Assembly (NCBI GenBank): GCA_013821905.1
Contig: PNJO01000002.1
Span: 1 to 58,499 of the forward strand
Length of the DNA stretch: 58,499 bases
Source of the DNA: Sphingopyxis sp.
Lineage (GTDB): Bacteria > Pseudomonadota > Alphaproteobacteria > Sphingomonadales > Sphingomonadaceae
Direction: 5' to 3'
Below the pieces are notes generated by a model, which worked only from the letters and a program-made list of their open reading frames with translations, did not search any database and was not told the DNA's origin. Position numbers and translations under genes: made by a program. Positions 51,839-58,499 of the stretch are shown here, one piece after another. Each line of letters opens with the position of its first letter. Position 1 is the first letter of the stretch.

Positions 51839-52386
51839 TGCGCAGCCTTCTCGTCTCCGCCCTTGTCGCAGCCTCGCTCGCCGTCGGCGGTTGCGGGCTA
51901 CGGCCGCTCTATGCCAACGGCAGCAAGGGTGCGGTGGCGCAGATACTGGCCGACGTCGACGTCGCGCCGATCGAGGGGCATAGCGGCTGGCTCGTCCGCA
52001 ACGCGCTCCGCGACCGGCTGCAGGCGACGCAGGGCGGCGCGGGAGCGGGCAAGCGCCTGCGGCTCGATGTGCGGCTCGAAGATTCGATCACCGGCTTCGG
52101 CGTCCGCGCCGACGATGCGGTGACGCGCGAGCGCCGCACCCTGCGCGCGCGCTACCAGCTCGTCGATGCCGCGAGCGGCGAGGTGCTCGTCGACGCGACG
52201 GCCTTCTCCGACGCCGGGATCGACGTCGTCGGCAGCGAATATGCGACGATCGCCGCCGAATCCTCGGCGCTCGAGCGGCTGTCGTCGGCGGTTGCCGACC
52301 AGATCGTCGCGCGGCTCGCGGTCTTTGCCAACCGCGGCGGCGGGCAACCGGCCGCCGCGCCCACCCCGACGCCTTCAGGGCAATGA
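51838..52386 (+). CDS. lptE: LPS-assembly lipoprotein LptE
   Basis: The 182-residue lipoprotein has the lipobox VGGCG (C19) and the LRPLYA-like start after it (GLRPLYANG). It plugs the LptD barrel in the outer membrane. Sequence similarity within the family is low, but the position between leuS and holA and the overall size support the call. It overlaps holA by four bases (ATGA). Its C-terminus is Pro-rich. Confidence 0.9.
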   Translation: MRSLLVSALVAASLAVGGCGLRPLYANGSKGAVAQILADVDVAPIEGHSGWLVRNALRDRLQATQGGAGAGKRLRLDVRLEDSITGFGVRADDAVTRERRTLRARYQLVDAASGEVLVDATAFSDAGIDVVGSEYATIAAESSALERLSSAVADQIVARLAVFANRGGGQPAAAPTPTPSGQ

Positions 52387-53414
52387 AGAGCGTCAAGCCG
52401 ACCGAACTCGAACGGCTGACGCGCCTCGACCCCGCGGTTCGTTTCACCCTCCTCACCGGTCCCGATGAAGCGACGATGGAAGCCGTCGCGCACCATCTGA
52501 TCGGCCTCGCGGGCAAGGATGCCGAACGGCTCGACCTGACGGGTTCGCAGCTCGCGCAGGATCCGTCGCTGCTCGCCGCCGAGGCGGCGTCGATGTCGCT
52601 CTTCTCGTCTGCGCGCGTGATCCGCCTCGAACTGTCGGGCAGCGGCGACGACAGCCTCGCCGCGGTCGAGGCGCTGCTGGCCGCCGACACCGCGATCAAT
52701 CCGGTGATCGCGACCGGTGCCTCGGTCACCGCCAAGTCGAAGCTCGTCAAGCTGGTCGAGGGCGCCGGCCATGCGGTCGCCGCGATCTGTTACCAGCCCG
52801 ATCGCCGCGCGCTCGTCGGCATCGCGATGGCGGCGGCGCAGGAGCAGGGGCTTCGCCTCGCCAATGCCGAAGCGCAGTTGCTCGTCGATCTCGTGTCGGG
52901 CGACCAGGCGCTGATGCGCCGCGAGATCGAGAAGATCGCGCTCTATCTCGACGCCGCCGCCGACCGCCAGCGGCAGGTCACCGCCGCCGATATCGCGGCA
53001 CTCGGCGCCGCGACGCACGAGGAGGATGTGAGCGAGTGCATCAATGTCGCGCTCGGCGGCAAGGTGCGCGAGCTGCCCGAGATGCTGAGCACCGCCGCCG
53101 CGGTCGGCATCGCCGAAATCCGCATCATCCGCGCCCTCGCGATCCGCGCGATGGCGCTCGCACGCCTCCGCGCCGAGGTCGATGCCGGCGCGCATCCCGC
53201 GACCGTCGTCGCGGCGAAGAGCAGCGGCATTTTCTGGAAGGAGCGTGACGCGGTCACCGCGCAGCTCCACATCTGGGATTCGGTGCGCGTTGCGCGGCTG
53301 ATGACGCGCCTGCTCGACTGCGAGCGTGCGCTGAAAGCATCGGGGACCGCGGGCGGCGTGCTGTTCCGCAAGCTGATGACCGACATCGCTTACCAGGCCG
53401 CGCGGGCGCGCTGA
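52383..53414 (+). CDS. holA: DNA polymerase III delta subunit
   Basis: The 343-residue protein starts MKSVKPTELERL and has FTLLTGPDEATMEAV, ARVIRLELSGSGDDSL and a C-terminal clamp-loader domain. It opens the beta sliding clamp as a part of the gamma complex. It lacks a full Walker motif, as expected for delta. It overlaps lptE, and no terminator follows closely; the next 200 bases contain a repeat and the TonB receptor's terminator. Confidence 0.94.
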   Translation: MKSVKPTELERLTRLDPAVRFTLLTGPDEATMEAVAHHLIGLAGKDAERLDLTGSQLAQDPSLLAAEAASMSLFSSARVIRLELSGSGDDSLAAVEALLAADTAINPVIATGASVTAKSKLVKLVEGAGHAVAAICYQPDRRALVGIAMAAAQEQGLRLANAEAQLLVDLVSGDQALMRREIEKIALYLDAAADRQRQVTAADIAALGAATHEEDVSECINVALGGKVRELPEMLSTAAAVGIAEIRIIRALAIRAMALARLRAEVDAGAHPATVVAAKSSGIFWKERDAVTAQLHIWDSVRVARLMTRLLDCERALKASGTAGGVLFRKLMTDIAYQAARAR

Positions 53415-53415
53415 A

Positions 53416-53559
53416 TTTTTCGCACGAAGACGCGAAGACGCGAAGAGGTAGCGCCGGCCGCGAAGCGGCCTTTCATCTCACCCTTGCGACATATTGCATC
53501 GCCGAAGGAGACACCGGCCTGACGGTCCGAGCCGACCTTCTTCGCGCCTTCGCGTGAAA
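53416..53559. repeat. Imperfect inverted repeat after holA
   Basis: TTTCGCACGAAGACGCGAAGACGC near the left edge and the reverse complement of the right edge (TTTCACGCGAAGGCGCGAAG) match with few mismatches over about 20 bases. The left part also contains an 8-base direct repeat (GACGCGAA twice). It is about 140 bases long, without coding potential, in a convergent gap of 205 bases. Confidence 0.5.
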
Positions 53560-53597
53560 CAAAAAGAAACCGCCCGCTCGCCGAAGCGAGCGGGCGG
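53560..53597 (-). terminator. Rho-independent terminator of the TonB-dependent receptor gene
   Basis: CCGCCCGCTCG (53570-53580) pairs perfectly with CGAGCGGGCGG (53587-53597), an 11-base stem with a 6-base loop. Read leftward, the sequence continues TTTCTTTTTGTTT. It is 23 bases past the receptor gene stop codon. Confidence 0.85.
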
Positions 53598-53619
53598 TCC
53601 CCGATAACTCTCTGCGCGA

Positions 53620-56448
53620 TCAGAATTTGCCGCGCAGCGTCACGCCATAGGTCCGCGGTTCGGCGAGGAACTGCGAGAAGAGCTGGCGGCCGCCCGGATA
53701 TTGCGGGTCGGCGAAGGCGGTCGTCGTCGAGGTGCCGCCTTCCTGGAACGGCGAGTTGAACGCGACCTGGGCATATTGCTTGTTGAACAGGTTCTGCGCC
53801 CAGAGTTCGATGCCCCATTTCTCGTCGGGGCCGCGAACGCCGATACGCGCGTTAAAGATCGCATAGCCGTCCTGTTCTTTCTGCGGGAACAGATCCGAAC
53901 CGGTGTTGTAATCGCTGGTCATACGGCCATCGATATAGACGAGGCCGCTGAGGCCGCTGCTACCGATGTCGGGGGTCCAGGCAATGCTGCCGGTGGCGAC
54001 CAGTTCGGGCGCGTTCGACAGATTGTTGCCCGGCAGCAGGCGCAGCGCCTGGTCGAGCGGCGCACCCGAATTGTTGCCGACCAGATTGTTGCGATATTTG
54101 GTGTTCGCATAGGTCAGGCCAGCCGTCATGCGGAAGCTGCGCGCCGGGACAAGCGACGCTTCGAGCTCGAAGCCTTCCGACCGGACGCCGTGGCTGACAT
54201 CGTCCGCCGCGCAGGCGCCGCTCGCCGCCGCCCCCGCATTATAGTTCGGAGCGCCGGTGAACTTGCTCTGGTCGCGGTCGCCGCCGTTCAGGCTGCTGTC
54301 GCACCCGTTCACATTCTGGACGAGGAAAACCGTGCCGTTGAACGTGTTGAGCTGGAAGCTCGAGAAATCCGACCGGAAGAAGGTCAGCCCCAGGCTGAAC
54401 GGACCGGTCGCATATTTGGCGCCCAGTTCGTAGCTGTGCACCTTTTCGGGGTCGAACTGCAAATTGCCCACGAGCGACTGTGCGCCGCCGGGGGTCGCCG
54501 CGAACGGCAGGATCGGCGATTTCAGCGCCGAGCGGTCGAGGTTGAAGCCGCCCGCCTTGTAGCCGCGCGAATAGCTCGCATAGAGCATCAGGTCATCGAC
54601 CGGCTTGTACGACAGGATCGCGGTGCCGGTGAACTCGTCCTCGCTGCGCTTGTCGTTGATCGACACATTGTTGAGCTCGGCGGTCGAATTGCCCTGGCAG
54701 GCGAGGCCGATGAGGCCGCCCGCGAGTGCGCGCGCGGTAGCGATCTGCGCCGGCGTACCCGCGGTCGTCGTCGTCAGATCGTCCAGAACAAGGCCCTGGA
54801 CAGTGGTGCAGACGGTGTTGTCGTTGGTGAAGGTCGCCGCGAACTTCTTCTTGTCGTTGGTGTAGCGGACGCCGAAGGTGAAATCGAGCTTGTCGGTGAT
54901 GTGGAAGATATTGTGCGTGAACAGCGCCCAATTCTTGCCGTTCTGGCGATAGACATCGTTGATGCTGCCGCGGTCGCTGAGCCCGTCGAGCGCGGTAAAG
55001 GCCGCGACGATATCGGCGCCCGATGCGCCGCTTGCCCCCGCGATCGTCGCAGGCCCGACGCCGGGCGCCACGCAAAGCGGGTTCGTCGGCGAATAGAGGC
55101 CGGCAAGACCGCCGCCCGAGATGATGCGGCAGGTCGCGAAGCGGCCGTATTGGGTGCCGAAACGCAGATTGTCGCGGACCGTCAGCTTTTCATTGGCGTA
55201 GAAGCCGCCGACGAGCCAGTCGAGCTTGCCGTCGAAGGCTTCGCCCTGCAGGCGCAGTTCCTGCGTGAAGGTGTGGAACTGGCGATAGGCGTCGTCGTCG
55301 GGCGCGCGGTAAAGGATATCGACCGCATTATAGTCGACGTCGCCCGCCTGGCCCGAACGATATTCGCGATAGGCGGTGATCGACGTCAGCGTCGCACCGC
55401 CGAAATCATAATCGATCTGGCCCGAGAAACCGTAATCCTTGGTCTTGCCCGCATAGCTGCGTCCCGGGGTGACCCAGATGTTGCGGTCATAGCCCTGGTT
55501 GAACGCCGCGAGCGGCTGGCCGAGGTCGCGCAGCACGTTGACGATATTATTCGTCGTCGCGGTCGGCGCCACGCCGACGGTGCTCGGATTGTTGAGGTTG
55601 CCGATATAGGGATTGACGGTCGGGCCGACATAGGTCGCGCCGCAGCATTCCTCGTCGCGCGATGTATAGTCGGCGATCAGACGCACCGACAGCGCATCGG
55701 TCGGTTCGAACAGCAACTGGCCGCGCAGGAAATAGCGGTCGCGGTTGTTGATGTCGCGGTTGTTGTTGGTGTCGCGCAGGAAGCCGTCGCGCTTGACCCA
55801 GACGCCGTCGAGCCGCGCGGCGATGGTTTCGCTGAGCGGGCCGGTCACGCTGCCGGCGAGGCGCCAGAAGTCGTAATTGCCGTAGGTGATCTCGCCCGTG
55901 GCGCCGAAGTCGAAATCGGGCTTTTTCGAATAGATGCTGATCAGGCCCGCCGACGAGTTGCGGCCGCCGAGCGTGCCCTGCGGGCCGCGCTGCACTTCGA
56001 TGCGGTCGATCTCGCCGAGTTCGTTGAGGCCGATGCCCGAGCGCGAGCGATAGACGCCGTCGATGAAGACGGGGACCGAGCTTTCGAGGCCGGGGTTGTC
56101 GCCGACGGTGCCGATGCCGCGGATACGCGCCGAGCCGTTCGCTTCCGAACCCGTCGACGAAACGAGCAACGAGGGGGCGACCTGGTTCAGCTGGCGGATG
56201 TCGTTCGCGCCGCTGTTCTGCAGCGTTTCGGCGCTCACCGCCGAGATGGCGACCGGCACGTCGGACAGGAGCTGCGAACGGCCCTGCGCGGTGACGACGA
56301 TCGGCGCGTCGTCGGCATATTCGTCGGTGCTGTCCTGCGCCGCGGCGTCCTGCGCGAAGGCGGGGGCCGATACGGCGACGATGGCGAGCGAAACGCCCAG
56401 CGCGCTCGTGCGCAGCAGGCGGGCAGGCAGAAGGGAAGAAGATTTCAT
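53620..56448 (-). CDS. TonB-dependent outer-membrane receptor
   Basis: The 942-residue protein has a signal peptide, a short TonB-box-like segment APIVVTAQGR (about 46-55), a plug domain (60-170) with LNELGEIDRIEVQRGPQGTLGGRNS, and a 22-strand barrel ending in TLRGKF. The class resembles the FecA/CirA-like receptors that dominate sphingomonads. The ligand is unknown. It has GAGGAG before the ATG at 56448 and is alone in its transcript, with no obvious partner genes. The palindrome upstream may control it. Confidence 0.94.
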   Translation of the reverse strand: MKSSSLLPARLLRTSALGVSLAIVAVSAPAFAQDAAAQDSTDEYADDAPIVVTAQGRSQLLSDVPVAISAVSAETLQNSGANDIRQLNQVAPSLLVSSTGSEANGSARIRGIGTVGDNPGLESSVPVFIDGVYRSRSGIGLNELGEIDRIEVQRGPQGTLGGRNSSAGLISIYSKKPDFDFGATGEITYGNYDFWRLAGSVTGPLSETIAARLDGVWVKRDGFLRDTNNNRDINNRDRYFLRGQLLFEPTDALSVRLIADYTSRDEECCGATYVGPTVNPYIGNLNNPSTVGVAPTATTNNIVNVLRDLGQPLAAFNQGYDRNIWVTPGRSYAGKTKDYGFSGQIDYDFGGATLTSITAYREYRSGQAGDVDYNAVDILYRAPDDDAYRQFHTFTQELRLQGEAFDGKLDWLVGGFYANEKLTVRDNLRFGTQYGRFATCRIISGGGLAGLYSPTNPLCVAPGVGPATIAGASGASGADIVAAFTALDGLSDRGSINDVYRQNGKNWALFTHNIFHITDKLDFTFGVRYTNDKKKFAATFTNDNTVCTTVQGLVLDDLTTTTAGTPAQIATARALAGGLIGLACQGNSTAELNNVSINDKRSEDEFTGTAILSYKPVDDLMLYASYSRGYKAGGFNLDRSALKSPILPFAATPGGAQSLVGNLQFDPEKVHSYELGAKYATGPFSLGLTFFRSDFSSFQLNTFNGTVFLVQNVNGCDSSLNGGDRDQSKFTGAPNYNAGAAASGACAADDVSHGVRSEGFELEASLVPARSFRMTAGLTYANTKYRNNLVGNNSGAPLDQALRLLPGNNLSNAPELVATGSIAWTPDIGSSGLSGLVYIDGRMTSDYNTGSDLFPQKEQDGYAIFNARIGVRGPDEKWGIELWAQNLFNKQYAQVAFNSPFQEGGTSTTTAFADPQYPGGRQLFSQFLAEPRTYGVTLRGKF

Positions 56449-56489
56449 AGCGGCTACTCCTCTCAACATTTCGTTGTTTTTATTGGGGT

Positions 56490-56506
56490 CGATTCATACC
56501 GAATCG
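56490..56506. promoter_or_regulatory. Palindromic operator candidate before the TonB-dependent receptor
   Basis: CGATTC (56490-56495) and GAATCG (56501-56506) are exact reverse complements, with a 5-base spacer. It lies about 40 bases before the start codon, in the 159-base gap between the receptor and pdeM. It does not look like a Fur box. Regulator unknown. Confidence 0.4.
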
Positions 56507-56607
56507 GTCGCGCCGATCCAGCCGGGGGCGCGCTTTTGTGCGATTCTTCGCCGGGGTGATGTATTTCTGCCACAGCGGAAAATTCCGCGCTTTCGGGGCG
56601 TTATGTC

Positions 56608-57324
56608 TCAGCGCGCGGCCGCGACGGTGCTTGCCGTAACGTCATCGTGGCCCGCGCGGACGCAGGGAAAGGCCAGAAGGCGGCCCTGCGCGACCAGCAT
56701 CGCGCGATAATCCCCGGAAAAATTCGCCGCGATGGCGGGGTCCGCGGCGTCGAGCCCGCCCGTCAGGCTGCCGAAGGCCGGCAGGATCAGCCGCCGGTCG
56801 TCGCCCGCGAAACAGGCGCGCGCGACGTGGCGGCCGCGGACGTTGCGCCGCAGCTTGGGATGGAAATGACCCGATATTTCGGGGCGGACCTCGGCCGGAT
56901 CGCTCTGGTGGCGCAGCACGATGCCGTCGACGACCATCTCGTCGGCGACTTCGCCGCCCCAGCCGCCGCCCGTCAGGCCGTCGTGGTTGCCCGCGATCCA
57001 CACCAGCTTCGCCGCCGCCGCCTGCCGGTGCAGCCGGTCGGCGACCGCGGGGACGATACGGCTTGCGGCGTCCCGGTCGTGGAAACTGTCGCCGAGGCAC
57101 CAGATCGCGCGTGCGCCGGTCTGCGCGGCGAGGCGCGCGAGGCGGTCGAGCGTGTCGTGGCTGTCATAGGGGGGGAGCGGCTGGCCGTGCGCGGCATACC
57201 AGCTCCCCTTTTCGAGATGCAGGTCGGCGACGATCAGCGCGCCGTGGCGCGGCCAGAACAGCGCGCGATCGGCGAGCGCGAGAAAATGGTGCCCGGCAAA
57301 ATCGAGGGCGGGAGCGGAGGCCAT
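56608..57324 (-). CDS. pdeM: PdeM, ligase-associated DNA-damage phosphoesterase
   Basis: The 238-residue protein has the metallophosphoesterase motifs VADLHLEKG, LGDSFHDRD, IAGNHD and SGHFHPKL. PdeM genes usually sit with the lhr helicase and ligB in a DNA-repair cluster. That cluster is not visible next to this gene, although the neighbours beyond the window are unknown. It is transcribed toward the receptor gene, whose promoter lies between them. The enzyme's substrate is unconfirmed. Confidence 0.87.
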   Translation of the reverse strand: MASAPALDFAGHHFLALADRALFWPRHGALIVADLHLEKGSWYAAHGQPLPPYDSHDTLDRLARLAAQTGARAIWCLGDSFHDRDAASRIVPAVADRLHRQAAAAKLVWIAGNHDGLTGGGWGGEVADEMVVDGIVLRHQSDPAEVRPEISGHFHPKLRRNVRGRHVARACFAGDDRRLILPAFGSLTGGLDAADPAIAANFSGDYRAMLVAQGRLLAFPCVRAGHDDVTASTVAAAR

Positions 57325-57364
57325 GCGACGGCTATGGCGACGCGGCCGCCGCGCGGCAAGCGCG

Positions 57365-58405
57365 CTATTTCGCCGGGGGGAAATAGGCGGCGAAGCGCTG
57401 GCGATTGTCGCGCGACGCGCCGCTCGGCAATTCGAAGATCACGCGCTTGTTCGGAAAGTCGATCTCGACCCGGTCGAACAGCGACAGGCTGTCCATGCCG
57501 AGCAGCAGCGCCGGGCGCTCTTCGAGGTCGAGCGCGCGAAACGCCTGGCTGTCGGCGAAGCTGACGGGCAGGTCGTTGACGTCGACGCCGTTGATCTTGA
57601 TCCGCTTGATTCCGGTGCGCGTCGCGGGGACCGCTTCGCCCGACACCGCGTTCAGGACCGTCGGGAAGAAGGGAAAATTATTCTGCCGCCGCGCGGCGAC
57701 CAGCTTTTGCAGCGCGGGATTGCCGACGCTCGTCTGCGCGCCGGTATCGACGATGACGTCGACCCTTTTGCCGTCGATCCGCGCATCGGACAGGATCAGC
57801 CGCCCCGCCATGTTGCGCGCGGTGACGACGATCGCGTCGCCGTCGTCGATGATCGGCCGCGCGCGCCGCCGGGTTTCGAGAATCTGCATCGTCTCGGCAC
57901 GGAAATCGATCAGCACGCGCCGGTTTTCGAGCATGTCGACGCCGATCAGCCCCGCCGCGCCGATATGGCGACCGGCAAAGGCGGGGGCGTCGAAGGGGGT
58001 CATGTGCAGCCCCGTCATCGACAGCGCGGCGACGCGGTAGCTGGTCACGACGGTCGAGCTGCCGATCGTCGCGAGCCGCAGCTTCGCGCCCTCGACCAGC
58101 CCCAGCCGTTCGGCGAGTTCGCGCGCGATCACGGTGCGCTCGGCGCCGGTATCGACGAGGAAGGAAAAGGGACCCCGGCCTTCGACCATGACGTTCACCG
58201 CCATGCGCTGCGTGGCGTCGAGGTCGAAGGGCTGGATGAAGGGCGTCACCTCGCCGCTGCTGGTGATCGGCGGGGTCGCCGGCGGCGGTGCGGAGGCCGG
58301 GACCGGAACGACGGGCGGCGGTGCGGGCGCGGGCGTCGCGCCGACCAGCAGCGGCGCGCCGGCGAGCAGCGCCAAAAGGACCGACCGCTTCGTAACATGG
58401 GTCAT
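57365..58405 (-). CDS. Double-domain retropepsin-like aspartyl protease
   Basis: The 346-residue protein has a signal peptide (1-24) and a Pro-rich linker (25-50). Two retroviral-type aspartyl-protease repeats follow, with FLVDTGAERT (D85) and VIVDTGAQTS (D220). Each half has the DTG active-site loop, so a single polypeptide could form a pepsin-like pair. Substrate unknown; the periplasm is the likely location. A longer start exists but the ATG at 58405 gives the signal peptide. The last 94 bases of the window hold no gene that I can support. Confidence 0.85.
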   Translation of the reverse strand: MTHVTKRSVLLALLAGAPLLVGATPAPAPPPVVPVPASAPPPATPPITSSGEVTPFIQPFDLDATQRMAVNVMVEGRGPFSFLVDTGAERTVIARELAERLGLVEGAKLRLATIGSSTVVTSYRVAALSMTGLHMTPFDAPAFAGRHIGAAGLIGVDMLENRRVLIDFRAETMQILETRRRARPIIDDGDAIVVTARNMAGRLILSDARIDGKRVDVIVDTGAQTSVGNPALQKLVAARRQNNFPFFPTVLNAVSGEAVPATRTGIKRIKINGVDVNDLPVSFADSQAFRALDLEERPALLLGMDSLSLFDRVEIDFPNKRVIFELPSGASRDNRQRFAAYFPPAK

Positions 58406-58499
58406 TGCTGGCATCCTCAATCTGCTTATCTTTTGGCGCAATCTACGCCTCGCGGCGGTTCGCGGCAAGCGGAAGGCGGTCTGGGCCCCTGGCCCTAGC

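Noticed and set aside
53701-56559. Long plus-strand reading frame opposite the TonB-dependent receptor
   Set aside because: The receptor on the other strand has a signal peptide, plug, barrel and ribosome site; the opposite frame has none.
1-58499. tRNA or rRNA genes, CRISPR arrays, prophage or IS transposases
   Set aside because: None of the characteristic sequences or protein domains was seen anywhere in the window.
58406-58499. A gene start at the right edge of the window
   Set aside because: The open frame there is a shadow of the aspartyl-protease gene and has no ribosome site or homology.

Overview
The window is a GC-rich, tightly packed piece of a chromosome from an alphaproteobacterium, most likely Sphingomonadales and probably Sphingopyxis or a close relative. 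This rests on recognisable alphaproteobacterial proteins (MipZ, DivK, COQ9, MmcB, RpoN, an sphingomonad-type phosphoglucomutase/phosphomannomutase, DUF3572 and DUF3576 proteins), on a large TonB-dependent receptor, and on short palindromic repeats of the kind scattered through sphingomonad genomes. No tRNA, rRNA, CRISPR array, prophage, transposase or plasmid gene was seen. Most of the window is core genome; the unusual material sits in intergenic repeats, candidate operators and a few small operons.

Layout. 1-5.1 kb: pheS (cut by the window edge), an AraC-type regulator, rplT-rpmI, a GFA-fold protein, hisN, a TetR regulator with a palindromic operator candidate, and a VOC protein. 5.1-10.6 kb: prs, nadE, gltX, a TonB-family protein with a Zur-like site in its promoter, and rpmG. 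10.6-14.4 kb: a repeat-rich gap, divK, then a run of DUF3572, HAD hydrolase, RidA and a FemAB-like acyltransferase. 14.5-20.5 kb: panC, mipZ, pgmG, lptB, rpoN, a 146-base palindrome touching the rpoN stop codon, and rpmJ. 20.5-28.5 kb: HAD hydrolase, a low-GC hypothetical gene, oligopeptidase B, an M24 aminopeptidase, a thioesterase, a candidate small RNA, and ribD-ribE. 28.5-34.7 kb: mmcB, ssb, feoA-feoB with a Fur-like box, COQ9, an EamA transporter, and an Old Yellow Enzyme. 34.7-39.6 kb: ribBX-ribH and a membrane protein, an ankyrin protein, then SCO, YcgN and a YgjP-like protease. 39.6-45.2 kb: PBP1A, msrB, and a three-gene operon of type III polyketide synthase, methyltransferase and flavin reductase/oxidase. 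45.3-58.4 kb: small secreted proteins, a PLPBP protein, a ThiE-like protein, leuS-lptE-holA, a TonB-dependent receptor, pdeM and a double-domain aspartyl protease.

How the genes connect. Riboflavin synthesis is split into ribD-ribE and ribBX-ribH. No FMN riboswitch is recognisable before either. RibBX carries an N-terminal XRE-like helix-turn-helix, a full DHBP synthase domain and a degenerate GTP cyclohydrolase II domain, and its promoter holds a near-perfect palindrome that fills the spacer between candidate -35 and -10 boxes. I regard this as the best candidate for an undescribed system: a biosynthetic enzyme that may repress its own operon. The polyketide operon is the main secondary-metabolite candidate. 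Envelope biogenesis is spread through the window (lptB, lptE, PBP1A, TonB, TonB-dependent receptor), and metal homeostasis is represented by feoAB, the Zur-like tonB site, and L33 and L36 proteins that lack zinc-binding cysteines.
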